Positions 57,555-64,000 of a stretch of DNA of 64,000 bases are shown here, piece by piece. This DNA is from an uncultured Roseibium sp. (GTDB lineage Bacteria; Pseudomonadota; Alphaproteobacteria; Rhizobiales; Stappiaceae): positions 124,001 to 188,000 of the forward strand of contig NZ_CANMNP010000008.1 of the NCBI RefSeq assembly GCF_947499295.1. Reading direction: 5' to 3'. Position 1 is the stretch's first letter, and each line of letters opens with the position of its first letter. Both the position numbers and the translations under genes were made by a program. The notes below the pieces were generated by a model, which was given only the letters and a program-made list of their open reading frames with translations, had not been told where the DNA came from and did not search any database.

Positions 57555-58448
57555 GTGCGGACGACAGACCAGACGACAAACGCCTTGCCGGCTCGGCGTG
57601 AGGCTGCGCTCCAAAAGCAGGCTCCAGAACAACATATAGTTGATTCCCTGATCGCCGAACGCGGAAAACTTGTGATGGCCAGCCCCTGGTGGCCCATCAT
57701 CAAACCTTTTGCATACAAGATACTGCGCTACAAATCCGCGGTCGATATGGCGGACAAGATTGCTCAAATGGAAGCCGTAGACTGCTTTGCCCATTTGAGC
57801 AGTCTGCTTCAGCTTGATGTGACAACCATTGGCCTGGAGCGCGTTCCCGCTCAAGGACCCGTGGTTCTTGTTTCAAACCATCCGACCGGTATTGCCGACG
57901 GCATTGTTCTTTACGATGCGATCAAGGCCTGCCGCGATGATCTGTCCATTTTCGCCAACAGGGACGCAATCCGAATCAACCCACGGCTGGCGGACATGAT
58001 TGTCCCCGTCGAATGGCGGGCCGATTTCAAGAGCCGGACAAAGTCGAAAGAAACCCTGAAACTCGCCTCATCCGCATTTACGAAAGAACGCGTTGTGGTG
58101 CTCTTCCCATCCGGACGTCTTGCCCATTGGCATCAAGGAAAGTTGACGGAACGCCCCTGGATGACGTCTGCATTGGCTTTGGCTCGAAAAAACAAAGCGC
58201 CGATCATCCCCATGCATATGGGAGGACGCAATTCGGGCCTCTTCTATTTCCTTGCCAGGGTGTCGACAGAATTGCGCGACATGACAGTTTTCAATGAGTT
58301 GCTCAATAAGAAGAATGCCAAGTTCAGCGTCCATTTCGGCAAACCTATCCGCCCGGAGCGACTTGCGGGTGATCTCAGCGATCTTGCCGAGCAGATGCGC
58401 GTTCACTGTGCCGAAACCCTGGCGACAGATCCGGACGCCGAATTCTGA
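57555..58448 (+). CDS. PlsC-like lysophospholipid acyltransferase
   Basis: The 297-residue protein has the acyltransferase motif NHPTGIADG (HX4D), a later INPRLADMIVPV, LFPSGRL (motif III) and IIPMHMGG (motif IV). It should acylate a lysophosphatidic-acid or ornithine-lipid precursor. The start is GTG at 57555 with AGAGG upstream. It stands alone between MAPEG and recQ. Confidence 0.88.
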   Translation: MRTTDQTTNALPARREAALQKQAPEQHIVDSLIAERGKLVMASPWWPIIKPFAYKILRYKSAVDMADKIAQMEAVDCFAHLSSLLQLDVTTIGLERVPAQGPVVLVSNHPTGIADGIVLYDAIKACRDDLSIFANRDAIRINPRLADMIVPVEWRADFKSRTKSKETLKLASSAFTKERVVVLFPSGRLAHWHQGKLTERPWMTSALALARKNKAPIIPMHMGGRNSGLFYFLARVSTELRDMTVFNELLNKKNAKFSVHFGKPIRPERLAGDLSDLAEQMRVHCAETLATDPDAEF

Positions 58449-58565
58449 TTTTCACATGCCCTGTTGAATGGCGAAACCGGTCATCCACAGGTGCGATTTC
58501 CCCTTCATTGCCCTGACTGTGCGAATAAGACATGGTGCGGATGAAGAAAGGGAACCTTCTCGCTC

Positions 58566-60455
58566 ATGCCAGTTTCGCCCGCGATTGCCGCGCAGGATAC
58601 CCTGCCCGTTCAGCCCGCCGTCGCGCCGCCGGTTCTTCCCGAACCAAAGCCGCTTGCAGTTTTGCAGCAGGTGTTCGGCTACGGCAGCTTCCGGGGCAAA
58701 CAACAAGCCGTCATTGAGACCTTGAGTGAAGGCAATGACGCTGTCGTTCTGTTTCCGACCGGTGCCGGGAAGTCTCTTTGCTTTCAGATCCCCGCACTTT
58801 GCCGTCGAGGCGTCGGCATTGTTGTATCGCCCCTGATTGCGTTGATGAAAGACCAGGTCGGCGCTCTGCAGGCCGCCGGAGTAAAAGCAGCGGCCCTCAA
58901 CTCGGCACTCTCGCCGGATGAGCAGGATGCGCTGCGGGAAGACCTGCGGCGAGGGATTGTCGACCTCCTTTATGTGACACCCGAGCGTCTTGGAAATGAG
59001 AGTTTCCGCCGTTTCCTGGACACGCTTGACATTGCCCTGTTTGCGATCGACGAAGCGCATTGCGTCAGTCAGTGGGGCCACGATTTCCGGCCAGAATACC
59101 TGTCTCTTTCGTGCCTTCGCGAGCGTTATCCGGGCGTGCCAAGGGTTGCTCTGACCGCCACCGCAGACCCGCACACCCAAAAAGACATTCTGGCCCGGCT
59201 GCAGCTGGAAGAAGCTGAAGTCTTCTCTTCCAGCTTCGACCGGCCCAACATTCGCTACGAAATCGTGGAACGGACCAACCAGCGTCAACAGTTGCTGGAC
59301 TTTCTGAAAAAACATGAAGGTGAAAGCGGTATCGTCTATTGCCTGTCACGGGCGAAGGTTGAGGATATAGCCGACTGGCTAAGTGCCAAGGGAATAAAAG
59401 CACTTCCCTACCATGCGGGTCTGCCGACAGGGCAGCGCGCGGCCAATCAGGATGCCTTCCTTCTTGAAGAAGGGCTTTGCCTTGTGGCAACGGTCGCCTT
59501 TGGTATGGGGATCGACAAACCCGACGTTCGTTATGTCGCCCATCTCGATCTGCCGTCTTCCGTTGAAGCCTACTACCAGGAAACGGGGCGTGCCGGTCGC
59601 GACGGAGCACCAGCCGAAGCCTTTATGGCTTATGGCATGGCCGACCTTGTGCAGCGCCGACGCATGATTGCGGAAGGAGATGCCCCCGAAGAAGTGAAGC
59701 GGGCGGAGAATGCCAAACTGAATGCGCTGCTTGGCATTTGCGAAACGGCCGGCTGCAGACGGCAAGCCCTTCTTGCACATTTCGGAGAAACCTACGCAAA
59801 CCCTTGTGGAAACTGCGACACGTGCCTGTCACCGGTTGAAACCTGGGATGGGACCGAAGCTGCGCAGAAACTCATGTCTGCGATCTACCGCACCGGCCAG
59901 CGCTTCGGCACCGGTCATGTGATTGATGTTCTCATGGGTAAATCGAACGAGAAAACCAATCGTTTCGGACATGACGCTTTGACCGTTTTCGGGATCGGTC
60001 AGGATGTCCCGCAAAAAACCTGGCAATCAATTGCCAGGCAGTTGGTCGCAGCCGGTTATGTGGATGTCGACCACGCCCAATTCGGAGCCTTGGTATTGAC
60101 CGAAAAGGCGCGCAGCGTCTTGCGCGGCGAACAAACACTGGCCTTGCGCAAGGACCGCAACGCTGCGGGCCTGAAAAGAACACGCACCTCCCGGACCGCT
60201 TCAATTGCAGACGAATTGGATCACGAGGACAAACTCTTGTTTGAGCGGCTGCGCAGGCTCAGAACCCAGATTGCCCGGGATCAGAGCGTTCCGCCCTATG
60301 TTGTTTTTCCCGACGCGACGCTCGCAGGCATCGCTGCGGCGCGTCCAGTGACCAAAGATGCTCTGCTTGCTGTCTCCGGCGTCGGACAATCCAAACTTGA
60401 AAAATACGGCGAGACGTTCCTCGATCTGGTTGAAGCGTTCGAGGCCGGGGTATGA
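58566..60455 (+). CDS. recQ: ATP-dependent DNA helicase RecQ
   Basis: The 629-residue 3'-5' helicase acts in recombination repair. Residues 33-370 hold the helicase core ([53 protein letters not shown]), then the zinc cluster ([12 protein letters not shown]...CGNCDTC), a winged helix and an HRDC domain at about 550-629. The N-terminal 25 residues are Ala/Pro-rich. Length matches other alphaproteobacterial RecQ. Confidence 0.97.
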   Translation: MPVSPAIAAQDTLPVQPAVAPPVLPEPKPLAVLQQVFGYGSFRGKQQAVIETLSEGNDAVVLFPTGAGKSLCFQIPALCRRGVGIVVSPLIALMKDQVGALQAAGVKAAALNSALSPDEQDALREDLRRGIVDLLYVTPERLGNESFRRFLDTLDIALFAIDEAHCVSQWGHDFRPEYLSLSCLRERYPGVPRVALTATADPHTQKDILARLQLEEAEVFSSSFDRPNIRYEIVERTNQRQQLLDFLKKHEGESGIVYCLSRAKVEDIADWLSAKGIKALPYHAGLPTGQRAANQDAFLLEEGLCLVATVAFGMGIDKPDVRYVAHLDLPSSVEAYYQETGRAGRDGAPAEAFMAYGMADLVQRRRMIAEGDAPEEVKRAENAKLNALLGICETAGCRRQALLAHFGETYANPCGNCDTCLSPVETWDGTEAAQKLMSAIYRTGQRFGTGHVIDVLMGKSNEKTNRFGHDALTVFGIGQDVPQKTWQSIARQLVAAGYVDVDHAQFGALVLTEKARSVLRGEQTLALRKDRNAAGLKRTRTSRTASIADELDHEDKLLFERLRRLRTQIARDQSVPPYVVFPDATLAGIAAARPVTKDALLAVSGVGQSKLEKYGETFLDLVEAFEAGV

Positions 60456-60530
60456 ATTCGTTTACCTTAACGCATTCTTGATAGGTTTCACCCGACAAAA
60501 CCCTCAAAGGTTGTATTCAGGGGTCTATCC

Positions 60531-61190
60531 ATGCGTTTCACGCCGCTTGTTGTCATCGCCATGTCAGTCGGGGTTTCTGTTTCCGAAGCAGCAGACATTC
60601 CGACAGACGTTCTTCCTGTTGCACAATTCGGATCGCCGGAAAATCTGCGTCTGAAACCCGTGGGCTGGACAGGCTTCAATGCCGTTCTGTTTGCCGGCGG
60701 TGGTTTTCTGCAAGGAACCGATAGTCTGGGATTGGATGCTTTTTTCAGGTCTGCGCTCTTCGGAGGATCGCTTGGATACGATCATCAGTTCAACAGTATC
60801 GTGTTTGGCGCAGGCGTCGAAGGCGCGTTCACGAATTTTCGCGGCAACTCCAGCTCGGGCAATTTCAGGCAGAAATCCAATTGGCTCTCAAGCGCAACCG
60901 TCAGGATTGGATACGATGTCGGACGGTTCATGCCATATCTGTCCGGCGGTATCGGCTTCGGCAACTACGAAATTGAGCGAAAGAGCGATGGTGCCAGCGA
61001 CGAAAACACCCAAGTCGGGTATGTTCTCGGTGGAGGGCTAGAGGCCCGCATCACCGAAGGCCTCTTTGCAAGAGCCGACTACAAACACTACGAATTCAGC
61101 GACCAGCGATACAGTGTCCCGGGGACACAAAGTTTTACGGCTGAAGGCAACGCAGACATCTTTCAGGTCGGAGTTGGTTACCGCTTTTGA
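60531..61190 (+). CDS. Outer-membrane beta-barrel protein (Omp25/31-like)
   Basis: The 219-residue protein has a signal peptide (1-20, ending SEAAD) and eight amphipathic strands. NWLSSATVRIGYDVGRFMPYLSGGIGFGNY, DYKHYEF and the C-terminal VGVGYRF end, an aromatic BAM signal, are typical of the porin-like barrels of Brucella Omp25/31 and Bartonella Hbp proteins. The ligand is unknown. It is convergent with the next gene, 22 bp away. Confidence 0.9.
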   Translation: MRFTPLVVIAMSVGVSVSEAADIPTDVLPVAQFGSPENLRLKPVGWTGFNAVLFAGGGFLQGTDSLGLDAFFRSALFGGSLGYDHQFNSIVFGAGVEGAFTNFRGNSSSGNFRQKSNWLSSATVRIGYDVGRFMPYLSGGIGFGNYEIERKSDGASDENTQVGYVLGGGLEARITEGLFARADYKHYEFSDQRYSVPGTQSFTAEGNADIFQVGVGYRF

Positions 61191-61212
61191 TCTTCAGGCG
61201 ATTTCGGGCTGA

Positions 61213-61734
61213 TCACGCTTCCGGGCGCAAACAGAGCTGATAGACACCTGTCAGGTTGCCCAGCGTCTCTTCGTCCGGATGCGTCAGAAATTCGTCGATG
61301 ATTTCCCGCAACGCAAGATGCATCTGCCGATGCTGTCGCAGGCGGCGGTAAGAGGAGCCGAGCTTGTAGATCTGGTCGATTTCCTCACGAGTGAACAGGT
61401 CGAGACCCGCAATCCCCAGAACCACGCCAAGGTCGGCGTGAGTGCGGCGGCACAGATTGTGTGCGACCAGAAAACCGAAAAGACCTGTCACGAACCTGTT
61501 TTCGAAAGACAGATGATTGAAGTCCCGCCCCACGACAGCCAACACGACCTTCATGATGACCACAGTTGCCTCGGCCGTGAATTCGGTCGGAGTATTGGTG
61601 TCCCTGATTTCCAGATCGGTTTCTTCCAGCAAACCGGCAAGGCCGGCGCGCAGGCGATCTTCCGTTTCTACGGCCCTCAGTTCGGAAATGAATTCCGGCT
61701 CCGCTGCAGTTCGACTTCCAAACAAGCTTAGCAT
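61213..61734 (-). CDS. Conserved-looking hypothetical protein
   Basis: The 173-residue cytoplasmic protein is mostly helical. Its ends are MLSLFGSRTAAEPEF and THPDEETLGNLTGVYQLCL. A central segment FVTGLFGFLVAHNLCRRTHADLGVVLGIAG is hydrophobic but short of a clear membrane span. I do not recognise a family. It is convergent with the barrel protein and follows a 140-bp gap. Confidence 0.65.
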   Translation of the reverse strand: MLSLFGSRTAAEPEFISELRAVETEDRLRAGLAGLLEETDLEIRDTNTPTEFTAEATVVIMKVVLAVVGRDFNHLSFENRFVTGLFGFLVAHNLCRRTHADLGVVLGIAGLDLFTREEIDQIYKLGSSYRRLRQHRQMHLALREIIDEFLTHPDEETLGNLTGVYQLCLRPEA

Positions 61735-61874
61735 ACCAGCGCCCTCCCAAGGGTGAGCCCACGAAATAAATTGTAGCGCAAAGTTACCTTACGGCAAACA
61801 TGATAAAGCCTACGGCTGATTTTTCATTCATACAGTGATACGCAACACATTTCGGGCGCTGGGTATGCCCGTCT

Positions 61875-62519
61875 TTAAGACCCGGCTTTCGGTATGCCCT
61901 TGAAGGCTTCGTCCCCCCATACAGACTTCACCCGCGCATCGCGGCCGCAAGCCTTGCGATAGCCCTTGTAGGCCTCCGCCCGGGTGACATAGCCGAACCT
62001 CGTCAGGGTGCGGACATCGCTTTTATAATAGGCCTGATGGTAATCCTCAGCAGGCCAGAAGACCGCTGCACCCTCGATCGGGGTCACAACCTTGCCGCCA
62101 AGGATCTTGTTGGCTTTATCGAGTTCCTGTTTGGCCTGTTTCGCCTGAGCATCGTCCAATGGATGAATGGCTGTTGAATACCCAAAACCCCTATCGCAGA
62201 ACTGACCACCGGCATCCGTCACATCGACCGTGCGCAAAAAGATCGCGACAAGGTCTGCATAACTGATTTTGCTTTCGTCGAAGTCGACTTTCACGACCTC
62301 ACGGTGACCACCGCGTTCATAGTTCTTGTATGTCGGGTTTTGTGTCTTCCCGCCGGCATAGCCGGACACCACATCCCTCACACCGGGCAACTTTTCGAGA
62401 TCAGACTCAACGCACCAAAAACATCCACCTGCAAAAACGGCCGTTCCAGCCTGTGCGGGAGAGAATTGAGCGGCGCCAAGCATCAGGGTGGCGAGAATAA
62501 GGGGCAGCTTACGCTTCAT
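61875..62519 (-). CDS. msrA: Periplasmic peptide methionine-S-sulfoxide reductase MsrA
   Basis: The 214-residue protein has a signal peptide (1-24, ending PAQA) and the MsrA site AGGCFWCVE (Cys33, Cys36). SGYAGGKTQNPTYKNYERGGHREVV, QYRSAI-like FGYSTAI and EDYHQAYY are characteristic. It repairs oxidised methionine in exported proteins. GGAGG precedes the ATG at 62519; the open frame further upstream lacks a signal. The cytoplasmic paralogue is not in the window. Confidence 0.93.
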   Translation of the reverse strand: MKRKLPLILATLMLGAAQFSPAQAGTAVFAGGCFWCVESDLEKLPGVRDVVSGYAGGKTQNPTYKNYERGGHREVVKVDFDESKISYADLVAIFLRTVDVTDAGGQFCDRGFGYSTAIHPLDDAQAKQAKQELDKANKILGGKVVTPIEGAAVFWPAEDYHQAYYKSDVRTLTRFGYVTRAEAYKGYRKACGRDARVKSVWGDEAFKGIPKAGS

Positions 62520-62774
62520 CAGTAATCCTCCATCGGTTACCACAAAGAGGTAACGTAACGCGGGAGAGTGGCAACTCAACTCACATGGCCGTCCCAGCAC
62601 AAGAGCGTGAGTGTCACGTGACAAAACCAGATAAGGGTGCATGGACCCCAGGTACCGCTGCTGCCAGCGCAATAGACAAAAAGGCCGCGATAGAGATCAG
62701 GCGAGCCGTGAGGCCCGCCCGGTATCGCTTCAAAAGACCCGCATTTAAGTGGGGCAACGACGTCTCGATTGGGT

Positions 62775-64000
62775 CTATGCCTGCTGGCCTGACCAATCGA
62801 TGCGTTGTGTCACGAACATTGTCACTGCCAGTGCAACGAATGCAATGACGGATCCGATCAGCAAAGCGTAGTCCTGCTCGCGCATGAGCGCGTACAAAAC
62901 ACTGAAAATGCTCGCCAAAACCAGAAACATAACCAATCCTGCGACCTTGCTGCGAAGCGATGTGCCAACATACGCAGCGTTCAAAACAGTCGCCGCCAGA
63001 GCGGCTATCAGATAGGCCAACGCATAGCCAACGTGTTCTGCGAAGGCGAGCAACATGACATAGAAGATGATCAAGGCCAGCCCAACCAAGCCATACTGGA
63101 TCCAGTGGAAGTGCCATCCGGACCGCATCTCGAGCACAAATACTGCGAGAAATGTCAAGCTGATGAAACCGATGGCGTATTTGAGCGATCGGGAAATTGT
63201 CTGATAGAAATCAACAGGTTCAACGAATTTCACGCCCAGCATCTTGTCCTGAAGGGGCACCGAATTGGTGACCAGAACTTTCGGAATGCCACGAGCCAGA
63301 TAGGGGATGGTCCATTTGGCATCAAATCCGCTTTCAGAGATCTCACGGGTTTCGGGCAGGAACGCCCCCGTGAATCCAGGATGTGGCCAGTCAGACTTGA
63401 GAGCTACCTTGGTGGTTTGTCCGGCAGGCGCTACATAAATTGCCCTGGAGCCATTCAATTGCAGCGGAATGTCGAACGTGAAACCGTCTCGCCATGTTGC
63501 GTGTGGAATGGCAACGTTAATGCCTGAAGGGCTTTGAGCACGGCCCGCCCGGTATTGCGGGTTCATCTCAAGGGGTCCAAGGCCCGGCTCGAATGGCAGA
63601 GACTGCGCTCCATTCAGCTTCAGGCTGACTTCGCTTTTCAGCGCCCGGACATCACCGATACCGATGGTTAGCAGGGCATGGTTGTAGGCAACGGTAATTG
63701 TCCCCCCATGCATGGCGCGGAACATATTGGTAGGACGCGCGGCAAAGCGACCACGCAATTGCAAGCTCCCGTGATAAACCGGCAGTGAATAGATTGACTT
63801 TTTGCGGTCCTCGACAGCAATGTCACCTCCAATTTCCAATACTTCTGGAAACAGGACAGCCGCGCGCTGTACAACCTTGGTCACGCTCTTGTCGTCGATC
63901 TCCTGCCGGTAAGTCTCCGTGTAGGGAACCACCAGATACGGGCCGTTCACTTCCTGCGTACCTCCCCAGGATTTTGCGATATCACGCGCGACCTCTTGCG
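62775..64000 (-). CDS. creD: CreD-family inner-membrane protein (5' end outside window)
   Basis: The visible 408 residues are the C-terminal part; the frame stays open to the right edge (EVARDIAKSWGGTQEVNGPYL). The NGPYLVVPYTE motif, a large periplasmic region and about six C-terminal transmembrane helices (from SRSLKYAIGFISLTFLAVF onwards) identify CreD. It is linked with envelope stress and beta-lactam phenotypes in Enterobacteria; the function is not settled. No creBC genes are seen on this side. The 255-bp gap before msrA holds no gene I can support. Confidence 0.92.
   Translation of the reverse strand, partial: QEVARDIAKSWGGTQEVNGPYLVVPYTETYRQEIDDKSVTKVVQRAAVLFPEVLEIGGDIAVEDRKKSIYSLPVYHGSLQLRGRFAARPTNMFRAMHGGTITVAYNHALLTIGIGDVRALKSEVSLKLNGAQSLPFEPGLGPLEMNPQYRAGRAQSPSGINVAIPHATWRDGFTFDIPLQLNGSRAIYVAPAGQTTKVALKSDWPHPGFTGAFLPETREISESGFDAKWTIPYLARGIPKVLVTNSVPLQDKMLGVKFVEPVDFYQTISRSLKYAIGFISLTFLAVFVLEMRSGWHFHWIQYGLVGLALIIFYVMLLAFAEHVGYALAYLIAALAATVLNAAYVGTSLRSKVAGLVMFLVLASIFSVLYALMREQDYALLIGSVIAFVALAVTMFVTQRIDWSGQQA

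Overview
The window looks like an ordinary chromosomal stretch of an alphaproteobacterium of the order Hyphomicrobiales (Rhizobiales). A marine Stappiaceae member such as Roseibium/Labrenzia is my best guess, but that is inference. The evidence is gene order: pckA divergent from chvI-chvG-hprK-EIIA-HPr, then ahcY and divL; a separate F1 operon atpHAGDC next to priA; and mdh-sucCD-sucA-odhB-...-lpd. Homologues of Brucella Omp19 and Omp25/31-type barrels and an orphan GcrA-type domain fit the same group. I saw no tRNA, rRNA, CRISPR array, insertion sequence or prophage.

Region 1 (1-19 kb) holds cell-cycle, envelope and carbon-control genes. From right to left on the minus strand these are chvI/chvG (acid and envelope sensing), a short HPr kinase, a mannose-type EIIA and HPr (a regulatory PTS branch without a sugar permease), cyclopropane fatty acid synthase, a secreted serine hydrolase, ahcY, and a DivL-type pseudokinase whose phospho-acceptor histidine is a tyrosine. 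They are followed by a TsaE-AmgK-like fusion and a MurU-like nucleotidyltransferase. pckA is divergent on the plus strand, followed by a molybdenum-cofactor maturation operon (XdhC half, LysE exporter, XdhC half, MoeA/MocA fusion) and a 69-residue stand-alone GcrA C-terminal domain.

Region 2 (19-34 kb) holds a large GAF/PAS/GGDEF diguanylate cyclase with an internally duplicated sensor module, and the F1-ATPase operon. Next comes a MarR/DUF1428 divergent pair that shares a 46-bp near-perfect palindrome, then priA, a transaldolase-like aldolase, a membrane hydroxylase and xerC.

Region 3 (34-52 kb) starts with small secreted proteins, a Tat-exported metallophosphoesterase and a CDF transporter/MerR regulator pair with a MerR-type promoter. 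The 2-oxoacid dehydrogenase and TCA block follows: lpd, SDR, a small secreted protein, LysE, odhB with two lipoyl domains, sucA, sucD, sucC, mdh and then zapE.

Region 4 (52-64 kb) is accessory and envelope material: GrpB, a MarR regulator divergent from a secreted alpha/beta hydrolase plus a periplasmic RidA, a DUF7662 protein, an Omp19-like lipoprotein, a degenerate low-molecular-weight phosphatase fold, MAPEG, a PlsC-like acyltransferase, recQ, an outer-membrane barrel, periplasmic MsrA and a partial CreD.

I found no complete novel defence or mobile system. The most unusual signals are the 46-bp palindrome covering the marR start codon, the orphan GcrA C-terminal domain, the palindrome upstream of ahcY, the mdh stop codon inside a terminator loop, and the exported hydrolase/RidA pair.
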